64,000 bases of DNA. It comes from Streptomyces sp. SID12501 (GTDB lineage: Bacteria; Actinomycetota; Actinomycetes; Streptomycetales; Streptomycetaceae). The translations under genes were made by a program, and so were the position numbers. Each line of letters opens with the position of its first letter. Positions within the stretch are counted from its first letter, which is position 1. Below are positions 7,913 to 16,209 of the stretch, in pieces. The stretch covers positions 271,836 through 335,835 of the forward strand of contig NZ_JAAGLU010000005.1 in assembly GCF_010550245.1 (NCBI RefSeq), written 5' to 3'. The notes beneath the pieces were generated by a model, which searched no databases, was not told where the DNA came from, and saw nothing but the letters and a program-made list of their open reading frames with translations.

Positions 7913-10465
7913 ATGACCGATGAATTCGACGACATGTACGAGACGTTCAAGGCACTCCTGGACACGTTTACCCCCGCGGAATCAGTCAAGCGGTTGGAGC
8001 AATTCGGAACCAGTCCCGACCTCGTCCAGCGGATCCGGGAGCGTCACGAGCAGCAGACCGTCCGTATCAAGGAGCTCGAAGAGCCGCATGCTGTGGTCCT
8101 GGGCAACCGTGACACCTGGTACACGGGCCCGCAGGCCAAGGACAAGTGCTGGCCTGCCATCGTGGACCTCCTCGGCAAGGACGGTTGGCCTCGGGATCCC
8201 GCGATCAGAGCCCTGGACGACTCCTCCACTCGCGTCGTCTCACTGCTGAACCACCCCAAGGAGAAAGCGTTCTCCACTCGCGGCCTCGTCGTTGGCTACG
8301 TTCAGTCCGGCAAGACGACCAACTTCACGTCGGTCATGGCCAAGGCCGCCGACCGCGGCTACAAGTTGTTCATCGTCCTTGCCGGCATCCACAACGGCCT
8401 CCGCCGACAGACCCAGGCCCGACTGGTACAGCAACTCGTGGAGCCGAACCCCTCGATGTGGTCCCAGTTGACCGGGTTGGACAAGGACTTCACCCCGCAC
8501 GAGAATCCGGCCTCGTACTTCGGGAAGAGCAACAAGACGCGCGTGCTGTGTGTGGTGAAGAAGAACGCGGCGGTTCTGCGCAAGCTTGCCCGATGGCTCG
8601 AAAAGGCATCGGACTACCTCCAGGACTGTCCTGCGCTGATCATCGACGACGAGGCAGACCAGGCCACCGTGGCCACATCGTCGATCAACCCGCTGATCCT
8701 GGACATCATGGGCTGCCTGCCGAGGTCCGCCTACGTCGGCTACACGGCCTCGCCGTTCGCCAATCTCCTGATCGACCCGGGTGCCGAGGACCTGTATCCC
8801 AAGGACTTCGTCGTCAACCTTCCAAAACCTGAAGGCCACTTCGGCACCGAGGTCCTCTTCGGACGCTACGCGCTCGACGGTGAGGATCCTGAACAGGTGG
8901 ACGACGGCTACGACATGATCAGGTCGATCCCCGAAGAGGACGTGCCGTACGTACGCCCGGACACCCGGGCCGACATCGAAGGCTTCGAGCCAGTCATCAC
9001 CGACACTCTGCGCAGTGCGGTCGAATACTTCTGGCTCGTCACAGCCGCTCGGCGCGTACGAGGTACGGGCAATCAACACAGCACGATGCTGATCCATACC
9101 AGTGTGAACACCGCAGTGCACAACAGCTTCAAGAGACCACTCGCACGTCTGCGTGAGCAGGCCACCATGTCCCTCGCGGACACCGACTTCCTCGCTCGGC
9201 TGCGAGGCCTCTGGGAGCAGGAGACCCAGCGTGTCCGGGCCGAGGATTTCCGCGAGGCGAAAGTGCCGTTCGATCGGTTGCTGACCGAACTCTCCGGGGT
9301 CCTGGACAGTTGTCGCATCATCATGGACAACTCAAGCAGTGAGGACCGCCTCGACTACGAGAACGGCCCGGTCGTGGCCATCGCCGTAGGTGGCAACACG
9401 CTTTCGCGGGGTTTGACTCTCGAAGGTTTGGCGGTCAGCTACTTCGTCCGCGCGGTCTCGGCGTACGACACGCTGCTGCAGATGGGACGCTGGTTCGGCT
9501 TCCGGAACGGCTACGCCGATCTGCCCCGAATCTGGATGACAGACGAGTTGGCAGAGTGGTTCCGACACCTGGCGACAGTCGAGACCGAGATGCGCCGAGA
9601 CATCGACATTTATATGACGGAGGACGAAACACCCCTCACGTTCGCTGTCCGCCTGCGCACTCATCCCTCCCTGCGCGTGACCGCCGCTGCAAAAATGCGT
9701 GACGCCGTCACGGCGGCTTCCTCTTACGGTGGCAAGCGGGTCCAGACCCACTACTTCCACACCAACGCCGACTGGCTGACCGGGAACATCGAAGCCGCAA
9801 GCCGTCTCGTCGCCGCCTCCGCAGTAAGTGCGACCAAGGTGGAACGGCGCCCGGCGGACGGCCGCTACGTTTTTCGCGACGTGCCTCATGACCTGGTGAT
9901 CGGCTTCCTGTCGTCTTACAAGTTCCACGAGAAATCCCCGGAGAACGACGCGGACTTGATCACCGCCTACATCCGAAAGCGAGTAGCCGCAGCCAGCTCA
10001 CTTCGCCGGTGGAACATCGCGGTTGTCGGCAACCCGAGGGGAGACAGCTTCACGTTCGCCCCCGGTGTGACCGTCGGGCGCAACGCCCGTGCTCGGCTCG
10101 CCGTCAGAACTCCTGACCCTGACTTCGCCGACATCAAGACTTTGATGAGCCGTCGTGACGCAGCGGTGGACCTCAGCGGGGACACGGCGAAGTTGAGCGA
10201 GAAAGGAATCATGGACAGGCGCCGTATCGAACTCCCGGACACCGGTCTCCTGGTTCTCTACCCGATCGACAAGGTGTCCGAGCCGGCCCCTGCGAAGACA
10301 GCCCGTGCACCCTTGAACGCCGAGGAACACGTGATCGGCGTCGGACTGGTCTTCCCTGAACCCTGGGACAAGGACAGCGAGGTTGAGAAGTACATCTCCG
10401 CCAACCTGTCCAATGTGCGGATCGAGGAGGAGGATTACAGCCTCCTCGTCAGCGAGGAAGCATGA
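7913..10465 (+). CDS. Z1 domain helicase-like ATPase
   Basis: 850 aa from ATG 7913; an in-frame ATG at 7826 would add 29 residues. The Z1 domain defines a helicase-related P-loop family found with restriction-modification genes. Visible are a Walker A loop VGYVQSGKTTNF near 127-138, a Walker B acidic motif LIIDDEADQAT near 241-251, and a helicase motif VI-like stretch GGNTLSRGLTLEGL followed by LLQMGRWFGFRNGY. The latter is typical of Z1 proteins. It likely supplies ATP-driven DNA translocation to the system. The next gene starts inside its stop codon (ATGA at 10462), so the two are translationally coupled. Confidence 0.92.
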   Translation: MTDEFDDMYETFKALLDTFTPAESVKRLEQFGTSPDLVQRIRERHEQQTVRIKELEEPHAVVLGNRDTWYTGPQAKDKCWPAIVDLLGKDGWPRDPAIRALDDSSTRVVSLLNHPKEKAFSTRGLVVGYVQSGKTTNFTSVMAKAADRGYKLFIVLAGIHNGLRRQTQARLVQQLVEPNPSMWSQLTGLDKDFTPHENPASYFGKSNKTRVLCVVKKNAAVLRKLARWLEKASDYLQDCPALIIDDEADQATVATSSINPLILDIMGCLPRSAYVGYTASPFANLLIDPGAEDLYPKDFVVNLPKPEGHFGTEVLFGRYALDGEDPEQVDDGYDMIRSIPEEDVPYVRPDTRADIEGFEPVITDTLRSAVEYFWLVTAARRVRGTGNQHSTMLIHTSVNTAVHNSFKRPLARLREQATMSLADTDFLARLRGLWEQETQRVRAEDFREAKVPFDRLLTELSGVLDSCRIIMDNSSSEDRLDYENGPVVAIAVGGNTLSRGLTLEGLAVSYFVRAVSAYDTLLQMGRWFGFRNGYADLPRIWMTDELAEWFRHLATVETEMRRDIDIYMTEDETPLTFAVRLRTHPSLRVTAAAKMRDAVTAASSYGGKRVQTHYFHTNADWLTGNIEAASRLVAASAVSATKVERRPADGRYVFRDVPHDLVIGFLSSYKFHEKSPENDADLITAYIRKRVAAASSLRRWNIAVVGNPRGDSFTFAPGVTVGRNARARLAVRTPDPDFADIKTLMSRRDAAVDLSGDTAKLSEKGIMDRRRIELPDTGLLVLYPIDKVSEPAPAKTARAPLNAEEHVIGVGLVFPEPWDKDSEVEKYISANLSNVRIEEEDYSLLVSEEA

Positions 10466-11487
10466 CCGACGACACGCTCCGAAGACTCGTCGAGGAACGT
10501 TGGACGGCGCTGGAAGCCGAGGAACCCACAGGTGAACGTCGCCTGAGAGTTACCCACTTGCCAGTTAGCGGCGATCACGGTTCCCTGGCGGTCGGTGTTG
10601 ACCATGGAGGGCACCGCCATCTCCTGGTCCCGGTCCACTCACATCGAAAGATCCGGCCCGGCCTGGACGGCCCGGTCCTCCTGCTGCGCAAACGGGCACT
10701 GGAGGACGAGGACACCTACCAGACCTTCGCCGACCTCGCCTGCTTGCGTGATGACCTCACCGATCTGTTCACGGAACTGTGCATGGACGTTCTGGAAGCC
10801 GCGAGGGAGCTTCCAGAGAATCCAGTGAAGGCGCTCTACCGAGTGCTCGACCGGTGGAAAGCCCTCTTTCGAACGCAGGAGGCTCCCTTGGGGCCCGAGC
10901 AACTTGCCGGCCTGTTCGGTGAGTTGACATTGCTCAACCGTCTACTCGAAAAAGATTCGAGCGCGCATCGCCTCTGGCGCGGTCCCGAGAGACACCGCCA
11001 CGACTTCTCGACCGGCATCACTGCTGTCGAGGTGAAGGCGAGCACCACCACTGAGGGCCGAAGACCACAGATCCACGGGCTCGATCAACTCGAAGCACCG
11101 GATGGCGGTGAACTCTGCCTGGTCTGGTTCCGTCTGCAACGTACTGCGGTGAATGGTTCCGGCACTGCGGTGGTGGAACTGGTCAACCGCACACTTCAGC
11201 TGTGCGACGACGAGGGCGCTCTTCTCGAACTTCTGGCGCAAGTCGGCTATCGCTCTTCGGACGCCGACCACTACCACGACGTGCGCTTCGTGATCAGCGA
11301 GGAACAGTGGTACTCCGTGGGCCCGGGCTTCCCCAGCTTGACGGGCCGGGCACTCGTCGCGGCGGGCATACCGGTTTCCGTACTGGACGTGGAGTACACC
11401 ATCGATCTGTCCGGTAAGTCTCCGGCGCCGATGGAACCCGACCAAGTGTCCCGAGTGATCGAGGACTTGATCCAGGAGTCCGTGTGA
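10462..11487 (+). CDS. PD-(D/E)XK nuclease-like protein (DUF4420)
   Basis: 341 aa. It matches DUF4420, described as a putative PD-(D/E)XK nuclease family. The core has Glu154 in GLFGELTLLN, Asp181 in RHRHDFSTG, and Glu190-Val-Lys192 in AVEVKAST, i.e. the E...D...ExK metal site. The first half is alpha/beta without a recognisable motif. It overlaps the Z1 gene by 4 bases upstream and the GHKL ATPase by 4 bases downstream (GTGA at 11484). In this context it is the likeliest DNA-cutting subunit besides Vsr. Family assignment strong; nuclease activity inferred. Confidence 0.87.
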   Translation: MTDDTLRRLVEERWTALEAEEPTGERRLRVTHLPVSGDHGSLAVGVDHGGHRHLLVPVHSHRKIRPGLDGPVLLLRKRALEDEDTYQTFADLACLRDDLTDLFTELCMDVLEAARELPENPVKALYRVLDRWKALFRTQEAPLGPEQLAGLFGELTLLNRLLEKDSSAHRLWRGPERHRHDFSTGITAVEVKASTTTEGRRPQIHGLDQLEAPDGGELCLVWFRLQRTAVNGSGTAVVELVNRTLQLCDDEGALLELLAQVGYRSSDADHYHDVRFVISEEQWYSVGPGFPSLTGRALVAAGIPVSVLDVEYTIDLSGKSPAPMEPDQVSRVIEDLIQESV

Positions 11488-13478
11488 CGTCGCCCGGCTG
11501 GTTTTCCCAGCCTTACCCCCCGGAAGGCGCGAGCGCCGCCGAGGGTATCCGCAACCAGCTCGGCCGGCCCGAACTCGACCTGCTGACCATCCTGGTCCGC
11601 GAGTCCGCCCAGAACAGTTGGGACGCCCGACTCCGCACTTCATCCGTCCCGGTCGACTTCCGCATTGATATGCGGACTGTTGGCCCCGCCCACACGGGAG
11701 CCTGGCGAGAGCTACTGCTCGGCGGCGCACCCGACAGTGCGGAAAACTTCCCGCTGCGTGACACCCTCCGGCGTGGCCAGATCCGGTTTCTCGCCGTGTC
11801 CGATCGCGGCACTCGCGGACTTGGAGGCCCCACCCGCGCCGATGATGCCGCAGGAACCGACCGTGACTTCGTCTCTTTCATTCGCAACATAGGCGAGCCG
11901 CGAGATGTTGCACTGGGTGGTGGCACCTACGGCTTCGGCAAGGGCATTTTCTATCTCCTCTCCAAGTCCGGCACCGTCCTCGTGCACTCCCGTTGCCGAA
12001 CCACACTGGGCGACCTCGAAACCCGGCTCATCGGCTGCACCCTTTGGAAAAGCTACAAGGCCACCGAGTCACGGGGAGATCGGCGTTACACCGGTCGACA
12101 CTGGTGGGGAGACACATCGGGGGAAGTGATCGAACCTCTGGTCAGCCAGCAGGCGGAGGCGACGGCCCAGCGCCTGGGCCTCAGACCCTTCGGTCCCAAC
12201 GAGACAGGCACCACCGTTGTCGTCATCGACCCCAATCTTGACGACCTCGCGCCGAACGAAGCGGCTGCCTACCTGGCCGAGACCGTCACTTGGCATCTGT
12301 GGCCAAAAATGGTCTCCGTGGGCCACAAGCCGCCTGCCATGTGTTTTTCCGTCACCTGCGACGGAATCGAACACCCGGTGCCCGATCCGCGGGAGACGCG
12401 TCCGCTGAACATGTTCGTGTCCGCCTACGAAGTGATGACCGGTTCGGGCGGCATTGATCTGGAGTGCAGGAGACCCAAACGACATCTGGGCCGCCTCGGA
12501 CTGGTCAAGCGGATCATGCCGCCGCTGGAGCCGACACGGGCGTCACGGATGCTCGACATCGAAAACCTGGTCCACCACATCTGTCTCATGCGTCCGGCAG
12601 AGCTGGTCGTCACCTACCGGCCCGGGCCCAAGCCTCCCAGCGAGAACCAGGGCTATGCCGGTGTCTTCCGAGCGGACGTGAGCATGGACGAGATCTATGC
12701 CAAGGCCGAACCGCCGACGCACGATGCCTGGAACCCTCAGTCCCTCGCAAAGCCCGAGAGCACCTACGTGCAGACCACCTTCAGCCGCATCAGCGAGGCT
12801 CTGGACGACCTGCTCTTCCTCGGCGGAGTCGCACGGCCAGGAGCCAGCAACGTCGCGCTGGGTGCAGCCAGTTCAATGTTCTCGGGCTTGGTGGGCGGTG
12901 CGTGGGGGATCGGTGGAGCCACCGCCTACACCAAGCCTGGTAGCACGATCACACGTGCCTCACGGCCAGAGGAGACGGACGAGGACGCCATCCCTTCGGC
13001 CTCAGGTCGTCCCACTCCTGAAGCAGCGCGGGGCATCGAGCAGGCCGCTGCCGGGGAAGGCGAGGGCTCCAGCAGTTTCGACACTGGTCTGCGGGCCTTC
13101 GGCGGCGTGCCGGAGCACAGCGGAATCGCCGCGCCACGACGTCGTCCGCGCGTGCAGTACGTCGGCGATCCCTACTACGACGATCACGACGACGTCTCCG
13201 TACTCGTCCAGGAGTTCCGCCTGCCGGTCCCGGGATCCCAACGGGTCCACATCGATCTTGCCGTCACACTTCCCGGTTCGGGTGGGCGCGAGACCGATCC
13301 GCCGATCGGAGCGAGCATGCCCGTGCTCCTCGGTTGGGAGGACAGCAACGGTCTTCTGCACTCCTCGGAGGCGTGTGTGATCGAGGGCGGCGAGGCCGTC
13401 TGGCGCGCGCTCGTGCGCCCGGCACCGGACACCATGACAGAGATCGATATCAAGGTCGAGGCAGTGAGAGTCTCGTGA
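11484..13478 (+). CDS. MutL/MORC-type GHKL ATPase
   Basis: 664 aa from GTG 11484. The N-terminal ATPase has the three Bergerat motifs: N-box LVRESAQNSWDA (Glu40, Asn44), G1 box SDRGTRGLGG (Asp109, Gly111, Gly114) and G2 box GGGTYGFGKG at 147-156. This fits the MutL/Hsp90/MORC group rather than histidine kinases. A second domain runs to about 470, then a Gly/Ser/Glu-rich linker (about 470-540) leads to a C-terminal beta-rich domain of about 110 residues. ATP-driven dimer clamps of this type load on DNA and signal to nucleases. It sits between the nuclease gene and an unknown gene with 4 base overlaps on both sides. Confidence 0.88.
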   Translation: MTSPGWFSQPYPPEGASAAEGIRNQLGRPELDLLTILVRESAQNSWDARLRTSSVPVDFRIDMRTVGPAHTGAWRELLLGGAPDSAENFPLRDTLRRGQIRFLAVSDRGTRGLGGPTRADDAAGTDRDFVSFIRNIGEPRDVALGGGTYGFGKGIFYLLSKSGTVLVHSRCRTTLGDLETRLIGCTLWKSYKATESRGDRRYTGRHWWGDTSGEVIEPLVSQQAEATAQRLGLRPFGPNETGTTVVVIDPNLDDLAPNEAAAYLAETVTWHLWPKMVSVGHKPPAMCFSVTCDGIEHPVPDPRETRPLNMFVSAYEVMTGSGGIDLECRRPKRHLGRLGLVKRIMPPLEPTRASRMLDIENLVHHICLMRPAELVVTYRPGPKPPSENQGYAGVFRADVSMDEIYAKAEPPTHDAWNPQSLAKPESTYVQTTFSRISEALDDLLFLGGVARPGASNVALGAASSMFSGLVGGAWGIGGATAYTKPGSTITRASRPEETDEDAIPSASGRPTPEAARGIEQAAAGEGEGSSSFDTGLRAFGGVPEHSGIAAPRRRPRVQYVGDPYYDDHDDVSVLVQEFRLPVPGSQRVHIDLAVTLPGSGGRETDPPIGASMPVLLGWEDSNGLLHSSEACVIEGGEAVWRALVRPAPDTMTEIDIKVEAVRVS

Positions 13479-14374
13479 CACGACGTGCTCTCCCGTATCG
13501 CGCTCCCTCCGAAGACGTCGTTGTCGTAGAACCCTGGCTGTTGGTGACCGATGACGGTGAAATTCCCCTGCCCGAGGCCCTGCCCGACTGGGACTACCAA
13601 ATGGACCTGCACCTGCGCAGAACCGTCCGAGTCGATCTGCGGCAGGCCCGCTCTCAATCCGGCCTTCCGACGGATGCCGCTCTCATGCTCGCAGCCGTCT
13701 GGACGGCCACCGGATCCAATCTCAGTGGGCCGGCTCAGCATGTGCGACTGACCGACGACGGCACACGCAAAGTAGACCTGGATGTGCAACTGCGTGGTGC
13801 CGATCTGGGCGGCTTGCTCCTCCTGGACACCGCACTCGTTCTGGCCGAGCGGCGAAGCGACGCCCGCCCCTCCTCACCACGTCGGGCAGGCTCCGTACTG
13901 TGGAGCGATCGGGATACGTTGCGGCTACAGGGCGATGCTCCGCAGTTCCCGATGGCTGTGATCGACTTCGCCCGAACCTCCTTCCCTGACGGGGCGGCCT
14001 GGCACCTCCAGATCAGCGGCAGCCTGGAGAGCGCCACCATGGGGTCTTTGCTCCTGCTGATCAACGAGCGCAACACGGTGACAGCAACCGCGTTCAAGAA
14101 CGCAGGAAAACCCGGGCCGGTCGACCGGATCGTGCTCTCCGCGGTGTACGCGGATGCCGCTCGGACCATGATCGAACACGCCCTCGCAATGGACGACTTC
14201 GTCGAGGACGGCGAATTTCCGGACGGTTCGCTGGGGGCCACCCTGGTCGGCCTCTTCGAGCAGTTGTTCCCCGGCCGGTCGATCACTGACATTCGTCTGC
14301 GTCGACACCAGTCACCTGCCCTGTTCGCATCGGATCTGCAGGCGGCAGTCAAGATCTTCGAGGTGTCGCGATGA
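13475..14374 (+). CDS. Unknown protein of the GHKL/Z1 defence operon
   Basis: 299 aa from GTG 13475, which overlaps the GHKL stop (GTGA). No family recognised. The protein starts VTRRALPYRAPSEDVVVVEP, is rich in beta-type sequence, has no membrane segments, and its middle is hydrophobic (GGLLLLDTALVLAE). The 4 base overlaps at both ends (ATGA at 14371 with the next gene) show it is an integral, stoichiometrically coupled part of the operon. A structural or DNA-binding partner of the ATPase is possible, but nothing in the sequence proves it. Confidence 0.85.
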   Translation: MTRRALPYRAPSEDVVVVEPWLLVTDDGEIPLPEALPDWDYQMDLHLRRTVRVDLRQARSQSGLPTDAALMLAAVWTATGSNLSGPAQHVRLTDDGTRKVDLDVQLRGADLGGLLLLDTALVLAERRSDARPSSPRRAGSVLWSDRDTLRLQGDAPQFPMAVIDFARTSFPDGAAWHLQISGSLESATMGSLLLLINERNTVTATAFKNAGKPGPVDRIVLSAVYADAARTMIEHALAMDDFVEDGEFPDGSLGATLVGLFEQLFPGRSITDIRLRRHQSPALFASDLQAAVKIFEVSR

Positions 14375-16200
14375 GTTTCCTTTATCCTCGGTTGCTCGCC
14401 GATCAGGCCAGACCGCTGTTCGAGGAGTACAGGCACCTGGCGACTGCCGAACTGACCGATCGAGCAACCGTCTCCCACGAATCTGCGGTGTACGTGGCCA
14501 CTGGTGGAGACCGGATCTCCGCCGACCGGCTTCGAGAGCTGCGGACAGGTGTTGTCGATCTCGCCGCACGAGCGGGCTTTCCCGACGACTCCGACCGCGC
14601 GCGCAACGCCGATTTCGACCTCCAGCTCGCCGCTCTCCTGCACGCCGAGACGGGCATGGTGCCAGCCGAGGCAGCCTCCCGCGACGTCTGGGCCTTCCTA
14701 GCGCTCGTGCTGCTGCCGGACGTGGCTTTCTGGCGCTACCCCCAACCTCCCAAGGACCGTGTTCTCGGCACGGACCTCACCCGCCACGTATTCGGCCGGT
14801 TGTGGTGGCGTGCTCAACTCGTGCGCTCCCCCGGCACAACGGAGCCCTACAGTGCTCTCAAGATCCTCGGCGAGGCCGCTTTCGACCAGATCTACGCGCG
14901 CCGGGCCGCACTTGGCGGGAGTCCCCACCTGGTCCGCGCCATTCTCCGCGTCTGGAACGGCCTGGACCTGGCTGGGCTCAACGAACGCGACACCCTTCGC
15001 GACTTCCTGAAGAGACTTTTGCGGCTCGCCCCGTTCGTCCTCTTCGACGGCATCGCGGAAGGTGCCCTGGACGACGAACTGCTCGCTGTCGCCCAAGAGT
15101 CCGTCGACGCGCAACGACCGACAGCCCCTCCTCCGGCGGCCGACACAAAGCAGTCCGGACAGACTGCCGGGGTTGTCGTCGAACCGGCTACTACCGCATC
15201 CCAGAAGGAAGACCCAGTGCGCTCCGCCGTCGCCCCGAGCGTCGAGCCCCGTCGTTTCAGGTCGGTGGAGATCTGTGCCGGAGCCGGGGCGCAGGCCCTC
15301 GGACTGGAGCGTGCGGGGTTCGACCCGGTGCTACTCGTCGACAGCAAAGCGGATGCCTGCTTCACTATCGACCTCAACCGGCCCGCCTGGGACGTGATCT
15401 GCATGGACGTTGTCCAGTTCCATCCGAACATGCGCCAGGAGACGCTGGGGGTCGACCTGCTGAGCGGCGGACTTCCACGGGTGAAGTCATCGGCAACGGT
15501 TGGTCGTACGGAGGACACGGAGGAGCGCGCAGTCCTCCGTGCCTCGATCGGACTCGCATGTGCCATGCGGCCGAAGGCCGTGCTGCTGGAGAACGTTCCG
15601 GACCTGGTCGAGAGCCCGCACTTCGAGACCGATCGCTTGTGGATCGAGTCCGCATTGCGAGATGCGGGCTACCGGGCGAGTTGGCGAGTCCTCAACGCAG
15701 CGGACTTCGGTGTACCGCAAAACCGCAGCAGCGGATTTCTGGTCGCCCTGCAGGAGCCGTACTTCTCCCGTTTCTCGTGGCCCGAGCCGGACCGGCTGCC
15801 GCCACCGACTGTGGGCCAGGTTCTCGGCCGGTCGATGGCCTCACGCGGTTGGCCCGGCGCGGAACACTGGATCAAGGGCGCGGACCGAGTCGCTCCAGCA
15901 CTCGTAGGTGGCTCCGATCGACGGGGCGGCGGCGATCTCGGTCCCACCGGCAGCAAGAAGGCCTGGGCCTCACTGGGTGTGAACGGCAGCAGCCTCGGCG
16001 ACGAACCTCCTGGTGCCGATTTTCCCCAGGGCGAGCATCCCAAACTGACCGTCGATCAAGCCGCGATGATCCAGGCAATCCCGGAGAACTGGCGCTTCTT
16101 CGGAGGAAAAACATCCAGATATCGCCAAATTGGTCATGCTATGCCGCCCCCTCTCGCCACCGCACTGGGCCGAGCCCTCGTGGTCGCCCTGGAAAGCTAA
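14371..16200 (+). CDS. DUF6339 domain fused to a cytosine-C5 methyltransferase fold lacking the catalytic Cys
   Basis: 609 aa. Residues 1 to about 245 form an all-alpha domain that I assign to DUF6339; a Pro/Ala/Gln-rich linker (about 250-295) follows. Residues 296-609 follow the Dcm fold: motif I ICAGAGAQALGLERAGF, motif VI LLENVPDLV (407-409), motif VIII-like VPQNRSSGF, and C-terminal IGHAMPPPLATALGRAL. Motif IV, normally GGPPCQPFS, reads GGLPRVKSS at 366-374, so the nucleophilic Cys and its Pro are gone. Frame is kept throughout, so this is not decay by frameshift. It may recognise DNA or partner the intact enzyme 9 bp downstream. SAM binding may survive. Confidence 0.87.
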   Translation: MSFLYPRLLADQARPLFEEYRHLATAELTDRATVSHESAVYVATGGDRISADRLRELRTGVVDLAARAGFPDDSDRARNADFDLQLAALLHAETGMVPAEAASRDVWAFLALVLLPDVAFWRYPQPPKDRVLGTDLTRHVFGRLWWRAQLVRSPGTTEPYSALKILGEAAFDQIYARRAALGGSPHLVRAILRVWNGLDLAGLNERDTLRDFLKRLLRLAPFVLFDGIAEGALDDELLAVAQESVDAQRPTAPPPAADTKQSGQTAGVVVEPATTASQKEDPVRSAVAPSVEPRRFRSVEICAGAGAQALGLERAGFDPVLLVDSKADACFTIDLNRPAWDVICMDVVQFHPNMRQETLGVDLLSGGLPRVKSSATVGRTEDTEERAVLRASIGLACAMRPKAVLLENVPDLVESPHFETDRLWIESALRDAGYRASWRVLNAADFGVPQNRSSGFLVALQEPYFSRFSWPEPDRLPPPTVGQVLGRSMASRGWPGAEHWIKGADRVAPALVGGSDRRGGGDLGPTGSKKAWASLGVNGSSLGDEPPGADFPQGEHPKLTVDQAAMIQAIPENWRFFGGKTSRYRQIGHAMPPPLATALGRALVVALES

Positions 16201-16209
16201 GATCGCCAG

